NCBI RefSeq assembly: GCF_024347675.1
Contig: NZ_AP024881.1
Location: 2,170,001-2,234,000, forward strand
Direction of reading: 5' to 3'
Length of the DNA: 64,000 nucleotides
Source of the DNA: Vibrio ishigakensis
GTDB lineage: Bacteria; Pseudomonadota; Gammaproteobacteria; Enterobacterales; Vibrionaceae
How positions within the stretch are numbered: the first letter of the stretch is position 1; every line of letters begins with the position of its first letter. The translations under genes were made by a program, and so were the position numbers. Of this stretch, positions 37,291-48,225 are shown one piece after another. The notes beneath the pieces are model-generated. The model was not told the origin of the DNA, did not search any database, and saw only the letters and a list, made by a program, of their open reading frames with translations.

Positions 37291-38805
37291 TTAGTCCAGC
37301 TTTCTCCACTGCTGCTCGACCCAGTTTGGATCGCTAGCAACACCCGGCAAGAAGGCTTCATCATTACAATGGGCAGCCCAAGGGCCATAACATTCATAGA
37401 TGCCCTCACCTTCAAATTTCACCACATCCCCAGCGACATAGTTTCCAAAGCCTTCCGGATATAGATAGTCGTATTCGATATCTCCTTGTTCAGTTATAAC
37501 GGAGAACTCATAGTTTGCCTGCTCTAGAGCACCGTCAACTCGACCGGTAACACGCACCGTATACTCGCCTAACTCACTCACCTGCAAGCTTACTAGTGCA
37601 TCTGTGGTGCCCGATACAACCTGCTCAGGCTCAGTTTCACCCACGGCTTTCATGATCACGGTGAAGTCGTAAATATCTTGCTCACCGTTCTCAACCGCCA
37701 CTTCCACAGGAATAGATAGGGCTTCACCCTCTGCTAACTCATATTGAGATTCGCCATTGACCCAGGCTATAGAGGTGTCACTGCCATCTTGTTCAAGCTT
37801 CTCAACTAGATGCGACCATTCCTTGCTCACATAGTGGATATAGTTTTTCGCTGGGTCGTCACTCAGCTCAACCTCACCATCATCGTTTAATACGCCAACC
37901 TGAACGTATTCTGAGATAGTCGGGTTATCATTGATAGCCCTAGCTAAATCCAGCTTCCAGATATCATCGTTTTCATTGCTAGAGGTAATATCTTGGAATA
38001 CCTCGAACTCTTCTGAGTTGCTGTGCATCAGGCGAGCTTTCACACGATCACCTGCGGCAACCTCAAAGCTTTCGGTAGCGAAGGCTTCACTCTTCACCCA
38101 AGGTGATTTATCTGGTTCAGGGGCAGGGTTATGGTCACCCACGATGACATTGGCGCAGCTGTAGAATGCCTCAGGGCTATCCCAGACATTCTCAGGCGGA
38201 GCGCCTAGCACCTCGTGATGGGTATGGCTTACATCAGGACGTTGCCACACCTGATAGATAACGTGTTTTCCGGTTTTACCCTCTGGCCACTTCACCTTAA
38301 AGGTTTCAGTAGCATTTGGCTCTTCTCCATAGCCGTCAATGACCGTCAAACGCTCAAGGTCATCCCAGGTCAATACCTCGGTATCTGGGTCAAAGCCATC
38401 ACGGGTCACGAAGATATCCCAATACCAGGTTCGATGCGGAGCGGTATGGGTATAGACGATCTCAAACTCGCCGTTTGCGTCCAACTCAAGCTCTGTGGCA
38501 TAACGATTTGCACTCGGTACATCGAGAACCGAATACACGCCACCCTTTGAAGCCGAGCAGAGCTGTCCATCAGCAATAACCGCTTTATGGTCACCGCCTG
38601 GGGTGTTGTTTATCTCATTTTTTTGATTGGACACTGTGTCATTACACAGCTCAGAATCCGTGGTGCTTCCTTTAAAACAACTATTGGCGTAGTCCTGCGG
38701 ATATTCCATATATCCGTGAGCCGATACCGGAGCCACATACGCACCGCTAAGTGACGCACAGACTAAGCCTATTTGAAACGCTAACTTCTTTTGAATAAAT
38801 CGCAT
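37291..38805 (-). CDS. Secreted AA10 lytic polysaccharide monooxygenase, GbpA-like
   Basis: Copper enzyme that oxidatively cleaves crystalline chitin (or cellulose). It is 504 residues. Signal peptide 1-29 ends PVSA, leaving His30 as mature His1, the first ligand of the copper histidine brace; His124 in HTAPHRTWYW is the likely second. The AA10 domain (30 to about 220) ends AFYSCANVIVGDH. Two GbpA-like middle modules and a C-terminal aromatic chitin-binding module (YDYLYPEGF...WVEQQWRKLD) follow. The start at ATG 38803-38805 gives a standard signal peptide; an upstream frame reaches 38892. It is larger than V. cholerae GbpA (485). First gene of the cluster. Confidence 0.92.
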   Translation of the reverse strand: MRFIQKKLAFQIGLVCASLSGAYVAPVSAHGYMEYPQDYANSCFKGSTTDSELCNDTVSNQKNEINNTPGGDHKAVIADGQLCSASKGGVYSVLDVPSANRYATELELDANGEFEIVYTHTAPHRTWYWDIFVTRDGFDPDTEVLTWDDLERLTVIDGYGEEPNATETFKVKWPEGKTGKHVIYQVWQRPDVSHTHHEVLGAPPENVWDSPEAFYSCANVIVGDHNPAPEPDKSPWVKSEAFATESFEVAAGDRVKARLMHSNSEEFEVFQDITSSNENDDIWKLDLARAINDNPTISEYVQVGVLNDDGEVELSDDPAKNYIHYVSKEWSHLVEKLEQDGSDTSIAWVNGESQYELAEGEALSIPVEVAVENGEQDIYDFTVIMKAVGETEPEQVVSGTTDALVSLQVSELGEYTVRVTGRVDGALEQANYEFSVITEQGDIEYDYLYPEGFGNYVAGDVVKFEGEGIYECYGPWAAHCNDEAFLPGVASDPNWVEQQWRKLD

Positions 38806-38840
38806 TACAAGTTTCCTTCTATGGTTAACGATTTTTTTGC

Positions 38841-38863
38841 AGTTTCTAATTTGATTAGAAACT
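38841..38863. repeat. Perfect 10-base inverted repeat upstream of the LPMO gene
   Basis: AGTTTCTAAT, TTG, ATTAGAAACT. It lies 36-58 bases before the LPMO start codon. No T run follows in the minus direction, so it is an operator or an mRNA leader hairpin rather than a terminator. Confidence 0.7.
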
Positions 38864-38892
38864 AGGCGGTAGAAGCTGCGAGTGGAAATCAT

Positions 38893-38921
38893 TTAACCTC
38901 AATGATCCTTATTGAGGTTAA
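38893..38921. repeat. Perfect 11-base inverted repeat upstream of the LPMO gene
   Basis: TTAACCTCAAT (38893-38903), 7-base loop, ATTGAGGTTAA (38911-38921), about 90-115 bases before the LPMO start. With the neighbouring repeat it forms a tandem palindrome region. I see no gene in the rest of the 341-base gap to ligA. Confidence 0.7.
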
Positions 38922-39096
38922 GCAGATACGAATTGGCTCATAGCGGGACATAGAAGATCCGTATCGGATGCCTTGATGGGTAAGGGATATAGAGCTTTAA
39001 GGCTCAGTAAAAATCTAAAAATAATCTTATTTTCAGACATTTAGCCATAATGGTAGCAGATGGGGGAATAAAAAAGTCCCGCCTAAATTTCAGGCA

Positions 39097-39130
39097 TAAA
39101 AAAACGCTTGATGAGAGCACCAAGCGTTTT
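39097..39130 (-). terminator. Rho-independent terminator of ligA
   Basis: Minus-strand AAAACGCTTG, 10-base loop, CAAGCGTTTT and a longer T run. Confidence 0.9.
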
Positions 39131-39146
39131 AACTCAAAACTTAGCG

Positions 39147-41234
<2,088 letters not shown>

Positions 41235-41245
41235 TTAGCGAACCA

Positions 41246-42211
41246 CTACAGGACTTGGCTTGCCTGCTTTGCACGTTTCTTGGCTTCAAACTGCTGAACC
41301 TGACGCTTAAAGGCATCGATACGGTCGCGGGTCATCAGCGCGTATTTATCATCCAGAACGTTGCCACCTAAATCATCAGCAATCATCTGTGCTGTGTGTA
41401 GCATGATCTTAAAGTTCTGCTCTGCATCGCCGTAGCAAGGCAATGTCATGAAGAAAGAGATGCCGTCGGTTATGAAAGTTTCTGGATCATCGTGAGCCAG
41501 TGAGCCTGGCTTCATCATGTTGGCAACGCTAAACAATACTTTGTCGTTACCAGTCAGGTCTGCGTGGCGGTGATAGATGCTCATGGCGCCAAAGTGCAGA
41601 CCATTTTGCTCCATACTGTCAAACAACTGCGTGCCCACAAATTGCTGATTGTGGTTTGCCTTAACATGCAGCACCAACACCTCTAGTTGCTCCTCTTCAG
41701 GCTCTTCCTCTACAGGAGCTGCAGCAACTACCGGCTCAGGCTCAACCTCTATTTCTGGCTCGATGTCGAAATCATCGGTCGCACTAACAGAAGGAAGATC
41801 ATCGTCCATATGCTTGGAGTAAGCATCTGAGCTAATGGTAATAGTTGGAAGGTCGTCTGCCTTCATGTGTTTGGGCTTGATTGGCTCTTCTTGGTCTGAA
41901 TCTGTAATTGTTTCTGGTTCAGAGTCCAGAAGCGGATCAGAATAGTCATTGTCCATCGCGCCAAAGCTTGGCTCTTGTTTACTGCTCTTGGAAACCTTCT
42001 TCACAACCTCGAAGTCGTCATCCGCAATTTCTTGCTTAGCTACTGTCTCTTCAGCAGGCGCTGAGTCGGTTGATTCGGTTTCAAGTTTACCCAATGGTTT
42101 ATCAGAAAACTTGCCGCTTTGCTCTCGGCGATTGGTCCATAATCCGTGAATCAGTAGGCCAGCTATGGCTAGCACGCCTACTACGATGAGTACGATTCGC
42201 AATTCCTGCAT
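41246..42211 (-). CDS. zipA: Cell division protein ZipA
   Basis: Tethers FtsZ to the inner membrane at the division site. It is 321 residues: one N-terminal membrane helix (MQELRIVLIVVGVLAIAGLLIHGLW), a long acidic linker (about 30-180, with repeated PEPE/EEE runs) and the C-terminal FtsZ-binding domain (about 187-315, with MEQNGLHFGAMSIYHRH and DGISFFMTLPCYGDAEQNFKIML). Divergent from cysZ. Confidence 0.96.
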   Translation of the reverse strand: MQELRIVLIVVGVLAIAGLLIHGLWTNRREQSGKFSDKPLGKLETESTDSAPAEETVAKQEIADDDFEVVKKVSKSSKQEPSFGAMDNDYSDPLLDSEPETITDSDQEEPIKPKHMKADDLPTITISSDAYSKHMDDDLPSVSATDDFDIEPEIEVEPEPVVAAAPVEEEPEEEQLEVLVLHVKANHNQQFVGTQLFDSMEQNGLHFGAMSIYHRHADLTGNDKVLFSVANMMKPGSLAHDDPETFITDGISFFMTLPCYGDAEQNFKIMLHTAQMIADDLGGNVLDDKYALMTRDRIDAFKRQVQQFEAKKRAKQASQVL

Positions 42212-42388
42212 TTTTTGCTCTCTGCTTTACCTTGGTCAGATACCCATGAGTGGTTGAATCTACTTTAACAAAACTCATGTAAAGATTTGAATCTTTTAGT
42301 AGTTCTTGCTCATTTTATGCTGTGATTTTGAGCACGCTTTTCATATATTAGGCTCAAATTACTACAAACTGGGTCACAGGAAGACACC

Positions 42389-43150
42389 ATGTCGCATCAT
42401 TCTACCTCTCTACACCCTCAGTCACGAAGTGGATTCGGCTATTTCTTCGCCGGGGCTAAGATGGCTATGCAGCCTGGTCTGCGACGCTACGTGTTTATGC
42501 CTCTGCTCATTAACGTGCTACTCATAGGCTCTGCCCTTTTCTATCTGTTCTCCAACCTAAATAGCTGGATTGAACAGTGGATAGGTGGTCTGCCAGAGTT
42601 TCTAGACTGGTTAACTTACATCCTGTGGCCTTTGCTTGCTCTTACCATCTTAGCCACCTTCTCGTACTTTTTTAGTACCTTAGCCAATTTTATTGCAGCT
42701 CCATTTTGTGGACTGCTGGCAGAAAAGGTGGAACAGAGGCTGAGTCCGCAAGGAATGATAGACCAAGGTTGGGCGGATTTAGTCAAGGATGTGCCAAGAA
42801 TCATGGCTCGTGAATGGCGTAAGTTAGTGTACTTACTACCCAAGGCTCTAGGTTTGTTCCTACTTTTACTGATCCCTGCATTTGGTCAGACTATCGCCCC
42901 GTTCGTATGGTTTATCTTCACCAGTTGGATGCTCGCCATTCAATACTGTGACTACCCCTTCGATAACCACAAGATCGACTTCAATAGCATGCGCATGCAG
43001 CTCAAACAAAAGCAGTCCAAAGCCTATGGGTTTGGCGCCTTGGTCTCTCTGTTCACCGCTATTCCTATACTTAACCTAGTAGTCATGCCTATTGCAGTAT
43101 GTGGTGCTACGGTGATGTGGGTTTGTGAATTTAAGAATTCCAAGATTTAA
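42389..43150 (+). CDS. cysZ: Sulfate transporter CysZ
   Basis: Inner-membrane sulfate permease feeding cysteine synthesis. It is 253 residues with about four long hydrophobic segments and the family features SGFGYFFAGAKMAMQPGLRRYV and NFIAAPFCGLLAEKVE. The ATG at 42389 follows ACAGGAAGACACC. It stands upstream of cysK in the same direction, 126 bases before its start; both belong to cysteine assimilation. Confidence 0.95.
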   Translation: MSHHSTSLHPQSRSGFGYFFAGAKMAMQPGLRRYVFMPLLINVLLIGSALFYLFSNLNSWIEQWIGGLPEFLDWLTYILWPLLALTILATFSYFFSTLANFIAAPFCGLLAEKVEQRLSPQGMIDQGWADLVKDVPRIMAREWRKLVYLLPKALGLFLLLLIPAFGQTIAPFVWFIFTSWMLAIQYCDYPFDNHKIDFNSMRMQLKQKQSKAYGFGALVSLFTAIPILNLVVMPIAVCGATVMWVCEFKNSKI

Positions 43151-43276
43151 CAAGGTATTAGCGAATAGCCCATTAGCTATTAGATATAACCTTTTATTAC
43201 TTTATCACTGATATGTTGCGTCTTATTCTGGATGGGTATAAGACTTCGCACCAAACATGCACAAGGACATAGAGCA

Positions 43277-44245
43277 ATGAGCAAAATTTACGATGATAAC
43301 TCCCTTACCATAGGTAACACTCCACTGGTTCGTCTAAACCGAGTCAGTAAAGGCAACGTGCTAGCTAAGGTTGAAGCGCGTAACCCAAGCTTCAGCGTTA
43401 AGTGTCGTATCGGTGCTAACATGATTTGGGAAGCAGAGAAGCAAGGCAAACTAAAGCAAGGCATCGAAATTGTAGAACCAACCAGTGGTAACACAGGTAT
43501 CGCACTAGCTTTCGTTGCTGCTGCTCGCGGCTACAAGCTAACCCTAACCATGCCTGAATCAATGAGCCTAGAGCGCCGTAAACTTCTTAAAGCGCTAGGT
43601 GCCAACCTAGAGCTAACTGAAGCGGCGAAAGGTATGAAAGGCGCTATCGCCAAAGCAGAAGAGATCGTAGCGGCTAATCCTGAAAGCACGCTTCTTCTGC
43701 AACAGTTCAACAACCCAGCAAACCCTGCTATCCACGAGCAAACTACAGGTCCTGAGATCTGGGAAGCTACAGACGGCGAGATCGACGTATTCGTTTCTGG
43801 TGTAGGTACTGGCGGTACTATCACTGGTACTAGCCGCTACATTAAAAAGACTCAAGGCAAAGCGATTACTTCAGTTGCAGTTGAGCCAGCAGAGTCTCCA
43901 GTGATCAGCCAGGTACTTGCGGGTGAAGACGTGCAACCAGCACCGCATAAAATCCAAGGTATCGGCGCCGGTTTTATTCCTGGAAACTTAGATCTAGAAC
44001 TTGTCGACAAAGTAGTCACTGTTACCTCCGAAGAGGCGATTGAAATGGCTCAACGTCTGATGGAAGAGGAAGGTATTCTTGCGGGTATTTCATCTGGTGC
44101 TGCAGTTGTAGCCGCCAACAAGATCGCGGAACTGCCTGAATTTACTGGAAAAACTATCGTAACCGTACTTCCAAGCTCTGGTGAGCGTTACCTAAGTACT
44201 GCCCTATTTGCTGGGATTTTCACAGACAAAGAAAATCAACAGTAA
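43277..44245 (+). CDS. cysK: Cysteine synthase A (O-acetylserine sulfhydrylase)
   Basis: PLP enzyme making cysteine from O-acetylserine and sulfide. It is 322 residues. Lys42 in [14 protein letters not shown] is the PLP lysine, with the substrate loop [11 protein letters not shown] and the phosphate loop [11 protein letters not shown] start at ATG 43277 ([10 protein letters not shown]), the family N-terminus; an upstream in-frame ATG at 43232 would add 15 unrelated residues. Own terminator downstream. Confidence 0.97.
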   Translation: MSKIYDDNSLTIGNTPLVRLNRVSKGNVLAKVEARNPSFSVKCRIGANMIWEAEKQGKLKQGIEIVEPTSGNTGIALAFVAAARGYKLTLTMPESMSLERRKLLKALGANLELTEAAKGMKGAIAKAEEIVAANPESTLLLQQFNNPANPAIHEQTTGPEIWEATDGEIDVFVSGVGTGGTITGTSRYIKKTQGKAITSVAVEPAESPVISQVLAGEDVQPAPHKIQGIGAGFIPGNLDLELVDKVVTVTSEEAIEMAQRLMEEEGILAGISSGAAVVAANKIAELPEFTGKTIVTVLPSSGERYLSTALFAGIFTDKENQQ

Positions 44246-44283
44246 ACTTATGAAAACTTGTATATAAATCAATTTTTCGACAG

Positions 44284-44309
44284 AAAAAGCCCCTTCTAGG
44301 GGCTTTTTT
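44284..44309 (+). terminator. Rho-independent terminator of cysK
   Basis: AAAAGCCCCT, TCT loop, AGGGGCTTTTTT. Confidence 0.92.
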
Positions 44310-44347
44310 ATTGATTCACGGCTAACATTTGATACTATGCCTTTGGT

Positions 44348-44368
44348 TTATTTTTCGCTTCAAAATAA
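44348..44368. promoter_or_regulatory. Mlc/NagC-type operator upstream of ptsHI
   Basis: TTATTTT-TCGCTTC-AAAATAA has perfectly symmetric 7-base arms in the 21-base layout shared by NagC and Mlc. It sits about 170-190 bases upstream of ptsH. Mlc control of ptsHI is established in E. coli; which ROK repressor acts here is inference. Confidence 0.65.
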
Positions 44369-44538
44369 AAGAAGCACCAAATTTGGGCTCGAAGATTTAA
44401 GTCATAAGAACTGAACTCGAACCTGCTGAAATCGGTACTAGCACAATAAATAGTGCTTCAACTGACAAACTAAACGTTGGTTGCCATAAGCCGATTCAGA
44501 ACTTAACAAACATAATCGACATAAATGGGGTAATTCAC

Positions 44539-44796
44539 ATGTACGAGAAGCAAGTAGAAATCACTGCAGAGAACGGTCTTCACACTCGCCCAGCGGCGCA
44601 GTTCGTTAAAGAAGCAAAATCTTTCGACGCAGACATCACTGTGACTTCTAACGGCAAAAGCGCAAGCGCTAAGAGCCTATTTAAGCTTCAAACTCTTGGT
44701 CTAGTTAAAGGCACCATGGTTACTATCTCTGCTGAAGGCCCACAGGCTCAAGAAGCAGTTGACCACCTAGTAGCTCTAATGGACGAGCTTCACTAA
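44539..44796 (+). CDS. ptsH: HPr phosphocarrier protein
   Basis: Small PTS carrier taking phosphate from Enzyme I to the sugar-specific EIIA proteins. It is 85 residues. His15 in [12 protein letters not shown] is the phosphorylation site, and Ser46 in [10 protein letters not shown] is at the regulatory serine position. It heads the ptsH-ptsI-crr set, but a hairpin lies between it and ptsI. The leader from the cysK terminator is about 230 bases and holds a ROK-type operator. Confidence 0.98.
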   Translation: MYEKQVEITAENGLHTRPAAQFVKEAKSFDADITVTSNGKSASAKSLFKLQTLGLVKGTMVTISAEGPQAQEAVDHLVALMDELH

Positions 44797-44815
44797 GCAA
44801 CGCATTTAGTATCTC

Positions 44816-44849
44816 AAAGCCACTTCGTTTAAATACCAAGTGGCTTTAT
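44816..44849 (+). terminator. Terminator-like hairpin between ptsH and ptsI
   Basis: AAAGCCACTT, 12-base loop, AAGTGGCTTT, then TATTG. The T run is weak, so partial termination (more HPr than Enzyme I) is more likely than a full stop. Confidence 0.6.
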
Positions 44850-44921
44850 TGATTTAATGCCCAGTTAGGCTAAAAATTAAGCCTAACTCTGCCCACAAAC
44901 TGACCAATTTGAGGTACAGCT

Positions 44922-46646
44922 ATGATCTCAGGCATCCTAGCCTCTCCAGGTATTGCTATTGGTAAAGCACTACTTCTTCAAGAAGACGAAATCGTTCTTA
45001 ACACCAACAAAATCTCTGATGACCAAGTAGAAGCTGAAGTACAGCGTTTCTTTGACGCGCGTAACAAATCAGCTGCTCAACTTGAGATCGTCAAGCAGAA
45101 AGCTCTAGAAACCTTTGGCGAAGAAAAAGAAGCGATCTTTGAAGGTCACATTATGCTTCTTGAAGACGAAGAGCTAGAAGAAGAGATTCTTGCTCTTATC
45201 AAAGGCGACAAACTAAGCGCTGATAACGCTATCCACAGCGTAATCGAAGAGCAAGCAACTGCCCTTGAGTCTCTAGACGACGAATACCTAAAAGAGCGTG
45301 CAACGGACATCCGTGATATCGGTTCTCGTTTTGTTAAAAACGCACTTGGCATCAACATCGTGTCTCTAAGTGACATCGATGAAGAAGTTATCCTAGTAGC
45401 ATACGACCTTACCCCATCTGAAACTGCACAGATCAACCTAGACTATGTTCTTGGTTTCGCTTGTGACATCGGTGGTCGTACGTCTCACACTTCTATCATG
45501 GCACGTTCTCTTGAACTTCCTGCTGTCGTTGGTACTAACGACATCACTAAGCAAGTGAACAACGGCGACATGCTAATCCTTGATGCACTAAACAACAAGA
45601 TCATCATCAACCCATCAGAAGCTGAGCTAGCTGAAGCTAAGAGCTTCCAAGAAGGTTTCCTAGCAGAGAAAGCTGAGCTAGCGAAACTGAAAGACCTTCC
45701 TGCGATCACTCTAGACGGTCACCAGGTAGAGGTTTGCGGTAACATCGGTACAGTTAAAGACTGTGACGGCGTAAACCGTAACGGTGGTGAAGGTGTTGGT
45801 CTGTATCGTACAGAATTCCTATTTATGGACCGTGATTCACTTCCAACTGAAGAAGTGCAATATCAGGCCTATAAAGAAGTAGCGGAAGCGATGAATGGCC
45901 ACGCGGTTATCATCCGTACCATGGACATCGGTGGCGACAAAGACCTACCGTACATGGATCTTCCAAAAGAGATGAACCCATTCCTAGGTTGGCGTGCAGT
46001 ACGTATCAGCCTAGACCGTCGCGAAATCCTTCGTGACCAGCTACGCGGCATCCTACGTGCATCTGCACACGGTAAGTTACGTATCATGTTCCCAATGATC
46101 ATCTCAGTAGAAGAGATTCGCGAGCTTAAAGCGGCAATCGAAGAGTACAAAGCTGAACTTCGTGCTGAAGGTCATGCATTTGACGAAGACATCGAGATCG
46201 GTGTTATGGTGGAAACTCCAGCAGCAGCTGCGATTGCACACCACCTAGCAAAAGAAGTTTCTTTCTTTAGTATTGGTACTAACGACTTAACTCAGTATAC
46301 TCTAGCAGTAGACCGTGGTAATGAGCTTATTTCTCACCTTTACAATCCACTATCGCCAGCTGTACTAACAGTAATCAAGCAGGTGATTGACGCTTCTCAC
46401 AAGGAAGGTAAGTGGACTGGAATGTGCGGTGAGCTAGCGGGCGATGAGCGCGCAACACTTCTACTACTGGGTATGGGTCTAGACGAGTTCTCTATGAGCG
46501 GCATCTCTATCCCAACAGTTAAGAAGGTTATCCGCAACGCAAACTTCGCAGAAGTTAAAGCTATGGCAGACGAAGCGCTGCAAATGGCAACGGCTGCAGA
46601 GATTGAAGCGCACGTAGCGAAATTTATCGCGGAAAAAACCAACTAA
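44922..46646 (+). CDS. ptsI: PTS Enzyme I (PEP-protein phosphotransferase)
   Basis: First PTS step: autophosphorylates from PEP and passes phosphate to HPr. It is 574 residues. His189 in [21 protein letters not shown] is the phospho-histidine, with the PEP-site segments [18 protein letters not shown] and [10 protein letters not shown] (catalytic Cys). The ribosome site TTGAGGTACAGCT precedes ATG. It lies 125 bases after ptsH and 40 before crr. Confidence 0.98.
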   Translation: MISGILASPGIAIGKALLLQEDEIVLNTNKISDDQVEAEVQRFFDARNKSAAQLEIVKQKALETFGEEKEAIFEGHIMLLEDEELEEEILALIKGDKLSADNAIHSVIEEQATALESLDDEYLKERATDIRDIGSRFVKNALGINIVSLSDIDEEVILVAYDLTPSETAQINLDYVLGFACDIGGRTSHTSIMARSLELPAVVGTNDITKQVNNGDMLILDALNNKIIINPSEAELAEAKSFQEGFLAEKAELAKLKDLPAITLDGHQVEVCGNIGTVKDCDGVNRNGGEGVGLYRTEFLFMDRDSLPTEEVQYQAYKEVAEAMNGHAVIIRTMDIGGDKDLPYMDLPKEMNPFLGWRAVRISLDRREILRDQLRGILRASAHGKLRIMFPMIISVEEIRELKAAIEEYKAELRAEGHAFDEDIEIGVMVETPAAAAIAHHLAKEVSFFSIGTNDLTQYTLAVDRGNELISHLYNPLSPAVLTVIKQVIDASHKEGKWTGMCGELAGDERATLLLLGMGLDEFSMSGISIPTVKKVIRNANFAEVKAMADEALQMATAAEIEAHVAKFIAEKTN

Positions 46647-46686
46647 TAATATAATTCAATAGAAATTAATTGCTTAGGAGCACGTA

Positions 46687-47196
46687 ATGGGTCTGTTTGA
46701 CAAACTTAAGAAGCTGGTATCGGACGAAGGCAACACTGCAGGTTCAATCGAAATCATCTCTCCTCTGGACGGTGAAATCGTAAACATCGAAGATGTGCCA
46801 GATGTAGTTTTCGCTGAGAAAATCGTTGGTGACGGCATCGCAATCAAACCTACTGGTAGCAAAATCGTTGCACCTGTAAACGGTACTATCGGTAAGATCT
46901 TCGAAACTAACCACGCGTTCTCTATCGAGTCTACTGACGGCATCGAGCTGTTCGTTCACTTCGGTATCGACACTGTTGAACTGAAAGGTGAAGGCTTCAC
47001 TCGCATCGCTGAAGAAGGTCAAGAAGTTAAAGCTGGTGACACTATCATCGAATTTGACCTAGCGTTCCTAGAAGAGAAAGCGAAATCAACTCTTACTCCA
47101 GTTGTTATCTCTAACATGGATGAAATCAAAGAGCTGAACAAACTTTCTGGTGCTGTAACAGTTGGCGAAACTCCAGTTCTTCGCGTAACTAAATAA
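46687..47196 (+). CDS. crr: PTS glucose-specific IIA component (EIIA-Glc)
   Basis: Soluble phosphocarrier for glucose-family EIIBC proteins and central regulator of adenylate cyclase and inducer exclusion. It is 169 residues. His91 in [16 protein letters not shown] is the phosphorylated residue, with His76 in TNHAFSIE (numbers include Met1). It likely also phosphorylates NagE in this window, which lacks its own EIIA domain. AGGAG precedes ATG. Confidence 0.98.
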   Translation: MGLFDKLKKLVSDEGNTAGSIEIISPLDGEIVNIEDVPDVVFAEKIVGDGIAIKPTGSKIVAPVNGTIGKIFETNHAFSIESTDGIELFVHFGIDTVELKGEGFTRIAEEGQEVKAGDTIIEFDLAFLEEKAKSTLTPVVISNMDEIKELNKLSGAVTVGETPVLRVTK

Positions 47197-47212
47197 GTAC
47201 CTCTAAGGTAAT

Positions 47213-47243
47213 AAAAAACGCAGCCAGTTGGCTGCGTTTTTTT
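47213..47243. terminator. Bidirectional terminator between crr and the Dyp peroxidase
   Basis: AAAACGCAGCCA, GT loop, TGGCTGCGTTTTTTT; A-rich on its 5' side, so usable from both strands. Confidence 0.92.
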
Positions 47244-47254
47244 ATGCCTTAAGC

Positions 47255-48154
47255 CTAAGCCAAGGTTTTCAAAAGCGTTAGGCTTGGCGCAAAGAAATAC
47301 GCACCTGTGACCGCCCTGGTGTAGTTCAGAAGCATATCTGTCTTACCGTCAGTTTGGCCGTACATGCTCTCTAGCATGGCAGTGAAGTTTTCCAGTGTAT
47401 TGCAGTAAGCCGTAAACAAAAGACCGTGCTCGCCCGATACAGAGCCATATGGCAGGCTGTGACGCACTATCTTAAGGCCCTTACCCTCTTTCTTGATATC
47501 CACTCGTCCTACGTGGGACTCCTCATGCACATCATCCAGCTCGATCGAGTCTGGCTTAGTGCGACCCACAATCTCTTCTTGCTGAGCAACAGATAGATCA
47601 TTCCATGGCGGAAGGCTATGGATAAAGCGCTGCACCATCACATAACTGCCGCCTTCGAACTCACCCTCTGGGATAAGCGCAACATCTGCGCGTGCATCGC
47701 CCTTAGGGTTCTCTGTACCGTCCACAAAGTCGGTCATGTCACGCGAGTCCATAAACTTGTAACCATAGGTCTCGTCTACCACCTCAACATGCTCTGAGAT
47801 ATTCTGCATCAGCTTACGTAGCAGATAAAAATGCAGGTCATGGCGGTGAGAGTGACAGTGCAGATAGATGTCAGCATCTGTAGCTGGTGCAACCACATCG
47901 CCGCTTTCAAGGCGTGGGAAGCTAATTAGCTCTTTTGGTGGAGCCATCTCAAAGGCAGAGAGCCAAAAATCGTGAGAAAAAGCCACACTGCTGGTTAGGT
48001 GCGCGCCAGGTTGGTTGAAGTTAATCTCTCCAACCCAATCAGAAACCTGCTTAAGGTTTTGCAACACTAGGCTTCGGTCGCCCGTCACCTTCAAAAGTAC
48101 ATATAGGCCAAATGGGCCAGCTTCAGGCACGATAGCCGCTTGAGGTTGAATCAT
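47255..48154 (-). CDS. Dyp-type heme peroxidase (YfeX-like)
   Basis: Cytoplasmic heme peroxidase of 299 residues. The Dyp signature reads FVDGTENP with the catalytic Asp145. His214 in ESHVGRVDI is the likely proximal heme ligand and Arg231 in IVRHSLPYG the distal arginine, matching the YfeX layout. There is no Tat or Sec signal and no encapsulin gene nearby, so it is free in the cytosol. The physiological substrate is unknown. It shares direction with the DUF2919 gene upstream (43-base gap), a yfeX-yfeZ-like pair as in enterics. Confidence 0.92.
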   Translation of the reverse strand: MIQPQAAIVPEAGPFGLYVLLKVTGDRSLVLQNLKQVSDWVGEINFNQPGAHLTSSVAFSHDFWLSAFEMAPPKELISFPRLESGDVVAPATDADIYLHCHSHRHDLHFYLLRKLMQNISEHVEVVDETYGYKFMDSRDMTDFVDGTENPKGDARADVALIPEGEFEGGSYVMVQRFIHSLPPWNDLSVAQQEEIVGRTKPDSIELDDVHEESHVGRVDIKKEGKGLKIVRHSLPYGSVSGEHGLLFTAYCNTLENFTAMLESMYGQTDGKTDMLLNYTRAVTGAYFFAPSLTLLKTLA

Positions 48155-48195
48155 TTATCTCTCCCGAAATCTTGATTCCAAAACATATGTGTACG

Positions 48196-48225
48196 AGTCA
48201 AAGAGTCTTAAAGCACTCTTTGACT
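48196..48225. repeat. Perfect 11-base inverted repeat at the end of the DUF2919 gene
   Basis: AGTCAAAGAGT (48196-48206) and ACTCTTTGACT (48215-48225) with an 8-base loop, overlapping the last codons and stop of the DUF2919 gene. No T run follows on the minus strand. Confidence 0.55.

Noticed and set aside
45146..47022. Minus-strand ORFs inside ptsI and crr
   Set aside because: Serine-rich antisense frames opposite highly expressed genes; no independent signals.
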